A DNA stretch of 13,440 nucleotides from positions 1 to 13,440 of the forward strand of contig JAFGID010000013.1 in NCBI GenBank assembly GCA_016929735.1, written 5' to 3'. The stretch comes from Ignavibacteriales bacterium (GTDB lineage: Bacteria > Bacteroidota > Ignavibacteria > Ignavibacteriales > Melioribacteraceae). Both the position numbers and the translations under genes were made by a program. Below the pieces are notes generated by a model. It was not told where the DNA came from. It did not search any database and saw only the letters and a program-made list of their open reading frames with translations. How positions within the stretch are numbered: the stretch's first letter is position 1; the number at the start of each line of letters is the position of its first letter. Shown here piece after piece: positions 1 through 6,503 of the stretch.

Positions 1-45
1 ATAGTTCCGAAAATTATTCTTATTAAAATTCAAACAGGGATTTTT

Positions 46-768
46 ATGAATATAATAAATATAGAGCATATTGCAAAAATATATCAAGTCGGATTTGAAG
101 AGGTTCATGCTCTGCGTGATGTGTCCTTGAAAATTGATAAAAATGAATATGTTGCCATTATGGGTCCTTCAGGTTCAGGTAAATCAACACTAATGAATAT
201 TCTAGGTTGCCTTGATACACCAACTCATGGAATTTATCAATTTAAAGAAAAAAACGTTAGTATCATGAATGACAATGAGTTGGCAACGATTAGAAATAAA
301 GAAATTGGTTTTGTGTTTCAGACATTTAATTTGTTACCTCGCTCAAGTGCTCTGCATAATGTTGAGTTACCTCTAATATATGCCGGCAAAGCAAAACTTG
401 ATAGAATTGATAGGTCACAGAGAGTATTGGAGAACGTAGGACTTGGCGATAGAATGCATCATAGACCAAATGAACTTTCAGGTGGTCAAAGGCAACGTGT
501 TGCTATTGCGCGTGCATTAGTTACAGAACCTGCAATTATTTTAGCAGATGAACCGACGGGTAACCTTGATACCAAAACCGGCGAAGATATTATGGCTCTA
601 TTCAATGATATTCACGAGCAGGGGAATACGATAATTTTAGTAACACATGAAGAGTATATAGCGAAACATGCAGCGAGGATAATAAGACTGCGCGATGGGC
701 TTATAGAAGCGGATGAGAAAGTAAAAGATAGATTCATCCCTAAAAAAAATAATTTAAGTAAAATTTAA
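46..768 (+). CDS. MacB/LolD-type ABC transporter ATP-binding protein
   Basis: This is the ATPase subunit of a MacB/LolD-family ABC exporter, expected at the cytoplasmic face of the inner membrane, where ATP hydrolysis drives the adjacent FtsX-type permeases. The 240 residues are normal for the family and all motifs are present: Walker A GPSGSGKST (40-48), Q-loop Gln92, signature LSGGQRQR (144-151), Walker B ending LADEP (166-170), D-loop GNLD (172-175) and H-loop His201. The FQTFNLLP stretch after the Q-loop is typical of the MacB/LolD/FtsE branch. The ATG start fits the family N-terminus; the only upstream SD-like sequence is a weak AGGGA. It heads a three-gene operon, with the first permease starting 14 nt after its stop. 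MacB proper is a fused ATPase-permease; here the parts are separate, as in many Bacteroidota exporters. The substrate cannot be told from sequence (macrolide, lipoprotein, peptide or other). Confidence 0.95.
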   Translation: MNIINIEHIAKIYQVGFEEVHALRDVSLKIDKNEYVAIMGPSGSGKSTLMNILGCLDTPTHGIYQFKEKNVSIMNDNELATIRNKEIGFVFQTFNLLPRSSALHNVELPLIYAGKAKLDRIDRSQRVLENVGLGDRMHHRPNELSGGQRQRVAIARALVTEPAIILADEPTGNLDTKTGEDIMALFNDIHEQGNTIILVTHEEYIAKHAARIIRLRDGLIEADEKVKDRFIPKKNNLSKI

Positions 769-782
769 CTCGGGAATATTTA

Positions 783-2021
783 GTGAAAACCTTTTTATTT
801 GAGTTGAAAGAAGCAATTATCATTTCTCTGACAGCGATCTGGTCCAATAAAGTTCGCTCCATTCTTGCAACTTTGGGTATTATTATAGGAGTCTGGGCTG
901 TTACACTTATGGTAACAGCAAATCAGGGTATTGATAAATCATTTCAAGATGGTGTGGCTTCTATGGGGTCAGACAATATGTATATTGATAAATGGGCTTG
1001 GTTTAATCCTGATATCCCGTGGTGGGAGTTGCGTAACCGCCGTGATATCAGAATGGAAGATTATAAAAGATTCAAAGAATTAGTTAAACTACCCACTGCA
1101 GTAGCACCTATGAAATATACTTTTAGTGAAATTAAAGCAGGCTCAGAAACCGTAGAGGGAGTCTCTATTGTTGGAACAACACATGAATATATAAATACAA
1201 CTTCACTCACATTTGAAGCAGGCAGATTTTTTAATGAATTAGAAAGTAATGGTGGAAGAAATGTTGTTGTATTGGGACACGAGATAGCAAAAAATCTTTT
1301 TCCCAACGGCAATGCTCTGGACAATAATGTAAAAATATTAGGTAAAAAGTTAAGAGTAATTGGTGTTTTATCCGAACAGGGTAGTTGGGTAATGGGAGCA
1401 TTTAATCCTGATAACCAGGCATTTACACCAATAGGGTTTTCGCTTAAAAATTTTGCTAGCGATAGATTTGGTGGTATTACAATTCTTGTTAGGGCACCTA
1501 ACAGTCAAATGGTAAACGAAGTTGAACAAGAAGCCATAGGTGTTATGAGGAAAATTCGTGGACTACGATATGACGAAAAGGATGATTTTTCAATTAATAG
1601 GCAAGATGGATTATTAAATCAAATTGATAGCACAATGGGTGTACTTGGAGCAGTTGCCATTATTCTTACTGGATTAGGACTTTTTGTTGGAGGGATTGGG
1701 ATTATGAATATTATGTTCGTATCTGTAAAAGAAAGAACGCGAGAGATAGGGATAAGGAAAGCCATCGGAGCAAAGAGGAGAACTATATTGGGGCAATTTA
1801 TTTTGGAATCAGTAATTATATGTATGCTTGGTGGGTTAATAGGTTTTATACTCACCTCTGTATCATCTTTAATAATGAAGCAGTTTCTTCCAGTAACTAT
1901 AAATATTAATATTGTTATAGTTACTTTTATATTATCATCCATCGTTGGTATCACAGCAGGATTAGCTCCCGCCTATAGTGCAGCAAAGATGGACCCAGTT
2001 GAAGCATTGAGGTATGAATAA
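783..2021 (+). CDS. MacB-like ABC transporter permease (MacB_PCD-FtsX), first copy
   Basis: This is a type VII (MacB/FtsX-fold) ABC permease of 412 residues, normal for the family. It has an N-terminal membrane helix (about 25-45, after the SNKVRSILATLGIIIGV motif), a periplasmic MacB_PCD domain (about 46-280), and a C-terminal FtsX domain with three helices (about 286-316, 338-364, 375-398). The cytoplasmic ERTREIGIRKAIGAKRR coupling motif (317-333) and the terminal DPVEALRYE are family hallmarks. The start is GTG, preceded by a weak GGGAA six nt upstream; the N-terminus fits the family well from there. It is paralogous to the next gene and probably forms a heterodimer with it, powered by the upstream ATPase. 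Such permeases act mechanically on periplasmic substrates and usually work with a MacA-type adaptor and a TolC-like channel, neither of which is in this window. Substrate unknown. Confidence 0.93.
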   Translation: MKTFLFELKEAIIISLTAIWSNKVRSILATLGIIIGVWAVTLMVTANQGIDKSFQDGVASMGSDNMYIDKWAWFNPDIPWWELRNRRDIRMEDYKRFKELVKLPTAVAPMKYTFSEIKAGSETVEGVSIVGTTHEYINTTSLTFEAGRFFNELESNGGRNVVVLGHEIAKNLFPNGNALDNNVKILGKKLRVIGVLSEQGSWVMGAFNPDNQAFTPIGFSLKNFASDRFGGITILVRAPNSQMVNEVEQEAIGVMRKIRGLRYDEKDDFSINRQDGLLNQIDSTMGVLGAVAIILTGLGLFVGGIGIMNIMFVSVKERTREIGIRKAIGAKRRTILGQFILESVIICMLGGLIGFILTSVSSLIMKQFLPVTININIVIVTFILSSIVGITAGLAPAYSAAKMDPVEALRYE

Positions 2022-3254
2022 ATGAAAATAAGTGAATTATTTCGCGTTGCGTTTACATCTTTAGTGTCAAATAAATTGCGTTCAATACTTACTATCCTTG
2101 GAATTGTTGTTGGGATTTTTTGTATCATCGCAATAAGTACTGTTATTGCAATGTTAAAACAAAGTATAAAAGAAGGTGTAGGGCAACTCGACCAAAATAC
2201 TTTTCAAATTCAAAAATGGCCTGCCGTCCAAACAGGAGGACCGGGCTCTCAAGCAAGGTTCAGAAACAGAAAAGATATTTTGATTGAGGATTATTATCAA
2301 TTAAAAGAAAGACTTGTTGACGCTCAATCAGTTGGTGCAGAACAATGGGGTGGTGGGAAAATATTAAAATACAGAAACAAAGAAACAAATCCAAATATTC
2401 AACTTGCTGGTGTTACAACCGAAGCTTTTCCTAATAACAAATGGTATATTGATAAAGGACGGGCAATTAATGAAGATGATATTAATAGTTCAAGAAGGGT
2501 TGTAGTTTTAGGTTCGGATGTTGCAAAAACACTTTTTGAATATCTAAATCCAATCGGTCAAGAAATCAAAGTTGATGGTCATAAATTAACTGTAATAGGT
2601 GTTCTCGAAGAGGCAGGTGCATTTTTTGGTCAAAGTCAAGGTAACTTTGCGGTTATGCCCATAACCACATATCAGAACTTTTATGGTAAAAGAACCCGAA
2701 GCATTAATATTACAGTTATGGTGAAGGAAGGAGATGATTATAATGAAATGATTCAAAAGGCGGAAGGAATAATGAGGATTATTCGTAAAGTCCCACCCGG
2801 TGAAGAAAATGATTTTGATATCTGGACAAACGAATCTATACTGGCACAAATAAATGATATTATGAGCGGTGTGTGGACAGGTGCAATTGTTATTTCGGCG
2901 ATATCTCTTTTAATTGCTGGAGTAGGTATTATGAGTATTATGCTTGTAACTGTAACAGAAAGAACAAAGGAAATAGGCATCCGAAAGGCGATCGGAGCAA
3001 AGAAAAGAAATATCTTGATTCAGTTTGTATTGGAAGCAATAACATTGTGTCTGGTTGGTGGATTTGTTGGAATGATACTCGGTTATATTGCAGGGACTTC
3101 AGCTGGTAGTTTGTTAGATGCTGAAACTATTTTCCCGATGAATGAAATAATTATTGGTGTATCTTTGTGCGTAATTATTGGAGTTATATTTGGAACTTAT
3201 CCAGCTATGAAAGCCGCGAACCTTGATCCGATTGAAGCATTGAGGTATGAGTAA
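2022..3254 (+). CDS. MacB-like ABC transporter permease (MacB_PCD-FtsX), second copy
   Basis: This is the second permease of the exporter (410 residues), with the same plan as its upstream paralogue: N-terminal helix (about 22-44), periplasmic MacB_PCD domain (about 45-280), then three FtsX-domain helices (about 284-310, 332-360, 373-394). The coupling motif is ERTKEIGIRKAIGAKKR (313-329) and the C-terminus is DPIEALRYE. The paralogues also share an unusual periplasmic stretch of the form KW...RNR(R/K)DI near residues 65-86, which suggests one subfamily that arose by duplication. The ATG directly abuts the upstream TAA with no spacer; the only SD-like sequence is GAGG at 2009-2012, inside the codons for the upstream C-terminal EALRYE, so the two are very likely translationally coupled. 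It is the last gene of the operon; minus-strand tRNAs begin 30 nt beyond its stop. Confidence 0.93.
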   Translation: MKISELFRVAFTSLVSNKLRSILTILGIVVGIFCIIAISTVIAMLKQSIKEGVGQLDQNTFQIQKWPAVQTGGPGSQARFRNRKDILIEDYYQLKERLVDAQSVGAEQWGGGKILKYRNKETNPNIQLAGVTTEAFPNNKWYIDKGRAINEDDINSSRRVVVLGSDVAKTLFEYLNPIGQEIKVDGHKLTVIGVLEEAGAFFGQSQGNFAVMPITTYQNFYGKRTRSINITVMVKEGDDYNEMIQKAEGIMRIIRKVPPGEENDFDIWTNESILAQINDIMSGVWTGAIVISAISLLIAGVGIMSIMLVTVTERTKEIGIRKAIGAKKRNILIQFVLEAITLCLVGGFVGMILGYIAGTSAGSLLDAETIFPMNEIIIGVSLCVIIGVIFGTYPAMKAANLDPIEALRYE

Positions 3255-3284
3255 TTTTAGAAAGCTATAAAAAGATAAATCTTG

Positions 3285-3358
3285 TACGCCCGGGAGGATT
3301 CGAACCCCCAACCCTTTGATCCGAAGTCAAATGCTCTGTCCAGTTGAGCTACGGGCGC
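3285..3358 (-). tRNA. tRNA-Arg (anticodon UCG)
   Basis: On the minus strand this 74-nt segment folds as a complete cloverleaf. It has acceptor GCGCCCG/CGGGCGU with a terminal G-U, D arm GCUC/GAGC with an AACUGGACA loop, anticodon stem UUUGA/UCAAA around loop CUUCGGA (anticodon UCG), variable loop GGGUU, and T arm GGGGG/CCUCC with loop UUCGAAU. The discriminator is A, and the A in the D loop after GG fits arginine identity. The 3' CCA is not encoded. It is the promoter-distal unit of a minus-strand tRNA cluster and faces the end of the exporter operon. Confidence 0.95.
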
Positions 3359-3375
3359 TCATTAAATAATTCTTG

Positions 3376-3449
3376 TACACCCGTAGGGATTCGAACCCCA
3401 AACCTTCTGATCCGTAGTCAGATGCTCTATCCAATTGAGCTACGGGTGC
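3376..3449 (-). tRNA. tRNA-Arg (anticodon ACG)
   Basis: This is a complete 74-nt cloverleaf on the minus strand: acceptor GCACCCG/CGGGUGU, D arm GCUC/GAGC, anticodon stem UCUGA/UCAGA around loop CUACGGA (anticodon ACG, whose A34 is normally deaminated to inosine by TadA), variable loop AGGUU, and T arm UGGGG/CCCUA. The discriminator is A and CCA is not encoded. It lies 17 nt upstream of the UCG tRNA on the same strand and differs from it at about 12 positions, with stem changes mostly compensated, so the two are recent duplicates with diverged anticodons. They were probably co-transcribed. Confidence 0.95.
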
Positions 3450-3470
3450 AAATACAAATAAAAAAATAAA

Positions 3471-3567
3471 GAACTCCAAACCTTCAGCTCTCCCAAGAAA
3501 CCGGGATAATCTCTATCAAATGCTCTATAAAACCTGTCCCGATTTATCGTAATTGAGCTACGAATAC
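3471..3567 (-). pseudogene. Degenerate tRNA-Arg-like copy with two insertions
   Basis: Read on the minus strand from 3567, this segment follows the neighbouring tRNA-Arg(ACG) piece by piece but cannot make a tRNA. GTATTCG TA GCTC AATT matches the 5' acceptor and D-arm start. A 22-nt insertion (3529-3550) then replaces the D-loop GG. ATAGAGCA and TTTGA resume the D arm and anticodon 5' stem. About 25 nt (roughly 3489-3514) replace the anticodon loop. GCTGAAGGTTTGGAGTTC resumes the variable and T arms, and the 3' acceptor half is missing. Both insertions contain short self-complementary stretches (CGAT-AA-ATCG and TCCCGG-TTTC-TTGGGA). It is upstream of the two intact tRNAs in the direction of transcription and just downstream of the promoter match at 3598-3628. 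An alternative reading is a structured leader evolved from a tRNA. Confidence 0.7.
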
Positions 3568-3597
3568 ATATTTCGTTTTTTCGTAAAACACGCTTTG

Positions 3598-3628
3598 CAA
3601 AATTACCATTTTATTAAATTATTTGCAA
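3598..3628 (-). promoter_or_regulatory. Putative Bacteroidota-type promoter for the tRNA-Arg cluster
   Basis: On the minus strand there is a TTG (3628-3626), a 20-nt spacer and TAATTTTG (3605-3598) followed by C, which matches the Bacteroidota -33/-7 consensus (TTTG, about 19-21 nt, TAnnTTTG) well. Transcription from it would begin about 20-30 nt before the degenerate tRNA and read through both intact tRNAs. Confidence 0.55.
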
Positions 3629-3637
3629 TTTAATATT

Positions 3638-3667
3638 TTTGTAAATTATATATTTAATTTATATTTG
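3638..3667 (+). promoter_or_regulatory. Putative Bacteroidota-type promoter for the glycosyltransferase gene
   Basis: TTTG (3638-3641), an 18-nt spacer and TATATTTG (3660-3667) match the TAnnTTTG-type promoter with a slightly short spacer. It would give a leader of about 55-60 nt before the GTG at 3730. It is back to back with the minus-strand tRNA promoter, so the AT-rich stretch 3598-3667 would be a divergent promoter region. Confidence 0.4.
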
Positions 3668-3729
3668 TTAGCAAAATTTCGAATCCACCTTGTATGTTTA
3701 ATTAAATTCTTCCAAATTCTTTAGAGCTT

Positions 3730-4746
3730 GTGAAATCAAATAATTCTAAAATAATCTTATCGATAATTATTCCGGCGAGAAACGAAGAGCTTTATATTAA
3801 AAAAGCTATCGATTCAATTTTTTCAAACGGTTTTGATAATTCAAAACTAGAGATAATTCTTGTAGATGCAAAGAGTACAGACAATACAAAAGAAATTGTT
3901 GAAGAATATATTAAGCAAAATCAAAATATTTTGTATTTTGAAAATGAAAAAATATTTACTTCTTATGGTTTAAATATCGGTATAAAGCAAGCAAATGGCA
4001 AATATATCATGCTGTTTTGTGCTCATTCTAATATCGAAAAGGATTACTTCAACACCGCAATTAAAATAATGGAAAACGAACCGGAAGTTGCTTGTATTGG
4101 GCCTAAAATTCTACCTTCTTATAATTCAACATCGCAAAAAATATTTTATGATGTAATTTTCAGCCCTTTTTCAAATGGTGGAGTGAAATTCAGAACACAA
4201 AATCAAAGAATGTTTGTTAATACAGTAGCTTATGGAATTTACCGAAAAGAATTATTCGAAAAATATGGATTCTTTGATGAAAAATTTATTCGTGCTCAGG
4301 ATTATGAATTTAACATTAGAATTTTTGAACAAGGTGAAAAACTTTTATTCGAACCAAAGTTGATCGCTTATTATTACCCTCGTAGTAAAATTACTGATTT
4401 TATTAGAATGTTTTTTAAAAATGGATTTTGGAAAGCACTTTTTGCAAAAAAACATAAAAAATCTTTGAGCATTATAATATTCATTCCTGCATTATTTTTG
4501 TTTTTTTTAATTTTCAGTTTTATTTTTCTTATAATTCCTAGTCTTCGTTTATTTGCTTTGTTATTTATTGTCAATTATTTAGTATTTGTTATTATTGGTT
4601 CTTTGTTTCTTTCAACGAAGAACAAATTCAAATATTTCTTGCACTATTTCAGTTTGATGATTTTAATGCACATTTCCTATGGCATGGGCTTTTTAAAAGG
4701 TATCTTTACCTCCTATAAAAAATTAGAGAATAAACAGCAGAAATAA
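3730..4746 (+). CDS. Family 2 glycosyltransferase with C-terminal membrane segments (ExoA-like)
   Basis: This is an inverting GT-A fold glycosyltransferase predicted to act at the inner face of the cytoplasmic membrane, probably adding a sugar to a lipid-linked glycan. The family 2 start SIIIPARNEE (11-20) and nucleotide-binding VDAKSTDNT (45-53) are clear. The metal-binding region, usually DxD or DAH in the ExoA group, reads CAHS (97-100), and the catalytic ED.E position reads QDYE (190-193); both depart from consensus. After about residue 236 come two to four hydrophobic segments (about 242-270, 272-296, 303-325), which fits membrane-anchored, succinoglycan ExoA-like enzymes. The start is GTG with no convincing SD; SIIIPARNEE lies ten residues in, so the start is plausible. 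A WecA-like initiating transferase follows after 88 nt. Donor and acceptor sugars cannot be assigned, and reduced or altered activity is possible given the motif changes. Confidence 0.85.
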   Translation: MKSNNSKIILSIIIPARNEELYIKKAIDSIFSNGFDNSKLEIILVDAKSTDNTKEIVEEYIKQNQNILYFENEKIFTSYGLNIGIKQANGKYIMLFCAHSNIEKDYFNTAIKIMENEPEVACIGPKILPSYNSTSQKIFYDVIFSPFSNGGVKFRTQNQRMFVNTVAYGIYRKELFEKYGFFDEKFIRAQDYEFNIRIFEQGEKLLFEPKLIAYYYPRSKITDFIRMFFKNGFWKALFAKKHKKSLSIIIFIPALFLFFLIFSFIFLIIPSLRLFALLFIVNYLVFVIIGSLFLSTKNKFKYFLHYFSLMILMHISYGMGFLKGIFTSYKKLENKQQK

Positions 4747-4834
4747 TTTCTCACTTTCCTTAAATTTAATTTTTTTATTTTTATTCTAATTAATTAAATT
4801 TGTTTTGACAAAATACTAATAAAAGATACTTTTA

Positions 4835-6493
4835 ATGGTATATGTTATAATTTTTTATGTAAGTCTTTCAGCAACAATTCTGTTTACACCTTTCCTCATC
4901 GATTTTTTAAGAAGGAGTGGAATTGTAAATAACCCTAACGAGAGGGGAGTAAGCGAAAAAATAATCCCACAGATGGGTGGTGTAATAATTATAACAATCA
5001 TACTAATAATGATTTCCATTTTTTATTATGACTTAAATAGTATAAGATATATTATTATTTCCTCGTTGGTAATCACTATTTGCGGTGTGTATGATGATTT
5101 AATCGGACTTCATTGGTTGCTGAAATTTTTTTTCCAGTTTCTAGTTGCAACACTTCTGATGCTATATCTTGTGCCTCTATTTAAAGAAATGGAATTTTTA
5201 GGCTTTACAATTCCTGAACCTTATGATAAAATTCTACTCTTTGTTTTTATTGTTGGTGCAATTAATTCTATAAATTTAATGGACGGATTAGATGGGCTAG
5301 TAACTAGCTATTCCATTCTTAACTTTTCGGTTGTCCTATTACTGGCATTTATTTATCAGGATAAATTTTTAATTTTAACTTTAATTAGTTTGTTAGGAAT
5401 TTTATTTGGTTTTCTAAAATTCAATGCTTACCCTGCACGAATATTTCTCGGAGATACAGGCTCACTTGTATTAGGTTTTTTCTTAGTTTTAACTTTGCTT
5501 AAGATATCAATTATTGTTGATAAAAAATTGCTTGAACTTACTTTTCCATTGGTTATTTTATTAATACCTATTGTTGATACCATTAAAGTAATGCTATTAC
5601 GGATTGCAAGGGGTAGAAATCCATTCTTGCCAGATAAGACTCACCTACATCATAAAATATTAGAGACTGGATTAAAACACAACACAACTGTTTTCGTAAT
5701 ACAAACTTTAACTGTAATATCAATTATTCTTATTTTATTGGTGCTTAATTCAGAAGGAAATTATTTATGTATTATCTTCCCTTTAATAATTATAATTATA
5801 TCTTTCAAACAGATTATTTTGTTCTTTAAATTTTGTATAAAAAAAATAAGAAAAAATACTCAATTTTTCTATAGTGTTGGTGAGAAGTTATTTGAATATC
5901 GCAGGATATTATTATTTATATCCACGCTTGCGGTATTAGGCATTTTATTATTTACATTGCCAGAAAGAAAAATTCTGAACTTTGACCGCTTGTTTCTGCT
6001 TATGAGTCTGGAAGGTGTTTTATTCTTTGTTGCTGTTGTAAATTATTTTAAATATAAAAAGCTTCAGCACATTTATATTTTTTTCAATATCTGCTTATTT
6101 TTTATTTTATATAACTTCGAAGAGTCTTCCTTAAAGTCAGATAATTATTTTGAAATCATTTCTGATAATTTGTTCTTTACGTTGAGTATAATCTTATTAG
6201 TTATTACAGTAATTCTAATGTCATTAATAAAAAGAAAAATTGAGGCAAATGGAATTCAATTATTTACAAGTGTTGATATGACGATTTTTTTACTAATCTT
6301 TTTATTATTTTTTATTAAAATGTTTTTAATAAGTCCCGAATTGTTGATAGTTGTTTTTGGGATAACGGTTGCATTTATATTTTATATGTGGTATAAATTT
6401 ATTATTTTACTCTATCGTTCAGTAGAAAAGCTGCTATTTTTCTTTTCTTTTGCTTTGCCTAATTTTCTCTTATTGTACTATATTTTTAACTAA
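4835..6493 (+). CDS. WecA/TagO-type polyprenyl-phosphate sugar-1-phosphate transferase with extended C-terminal membrane domain
   Basis: This integral membrane enzyme of the MraY/WecA (GT4) superfamily transfers an N-acetylhexosamine-1-phosphate from a UDP-sugar to undecaprenyl phosphate, starting a lipid-linked surface glycan. All landmark motifs are present: NPNERGVSEKIIPQMGG (33-49), YDDLIGL with paired Asp (86-92), NLMDGLDGL (147-155), FLGDTGS (204-210) and the cytoplasmic HLHH sugar-recognition motif (270-273). The WecA-like core ends near residue 335. Usual members have about 320-380 residues; this one has 552, the last 210 or so being six or seven more hydrophobic segments with short charged loops and no motif I recognise. 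The N-terminal Met fits the family, but there is no SD. It follows the GT2 gene by 88 nt, probably in one transcript. Its stop is 10 nt from the stop of the convergent hydrolase gene. The exact sugar specificity is unknown. Confidence 0.9.
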   Translation: MVYVIIFYVSLSATILFTPFLIDFLRRSGIVNNPNERGVSEKIIPQMGGVIIITIILIMISIFYYDLNSIRYIIISSLVITICGVYDDLIGLHWLLKFFFQFLVATLLMLYLVPLFKEMEFLGFTIPEPYDKILLFVFIVGAINSINLMDGLDGLVTSYSILNFSVVLLLAFIYQDKFLILTLISLLGILFGFLKFNAYPARIFLGDTGSLVLGFFLVLTLLKISIIVDKKLLELTFPLVILLIPIVDTIKVMLLRIARGRNPFLPDKTHLHHKILETGLKHNTTVFVIQTLTVISIILILLVLNSEGNYLCIIFPLIIIIISFKQIILFFKFCIKKIRKNTQFFYSVGEKLFEYRRILLFISTLAVLGILLFTLPERKILNFDRLFLLMSLEGVLFFVAVVNYFKYKKLQHIYIFFNICLFFILYNFEESSLKSDNYFEIISDNLFFTLSIILLVITVILMSLIKRKIEANGIQLFTSVDMTIFLLIFLLFFIKMFLISPELLIVVFGITVAFIFYMWYKFIILLYRSVEKLLFFFSFALPNFLLLYYIFN

Positions 6494-6503
6494 CCAACGT
6501 AAA

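Noticed and set aside
1061..1954. Minus-strand open frames inside the first permease gene
   Set aside because: They are antisense shadows of a well-supported conserved gene, with no family motif or start signal.
3272..3283. Small hairpin AAGAT-AA-ATCTT with a T-tract on the minus strand after tRNA-Arg(UCG), a possible terminator
   Set aside because: The stem is only five pairs, AT-rich, and shares its T residues with the tail, so it is too weak to call.
2586..3311. Antisense and out-of-frame open frames over the second permease and the tRNA-Arg
   Set aside because: One runs into a tRNA gene and the others lie wholly within a conserved coding sequence; no support as genes.
3471..3567. Third region considered as a tRNA with introns
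   Set aside because: The 3' acceptor half is missing and neither insertion resembles a group I intron or a bulge-helix-bulge; a degraded copy explains it better.
4804..4834. Promoter directly before the WecA-like gene (perfect TTGACA at 4805-4810, or TTTG-N19-TACTTTTA)
   Set aside because: No -10 lies at a proper distance from TTGACA, and the TACTTTTA element abuts the ATG, so transcription would start inside the gene. Co-transcription with the GT2 gene is simpler.
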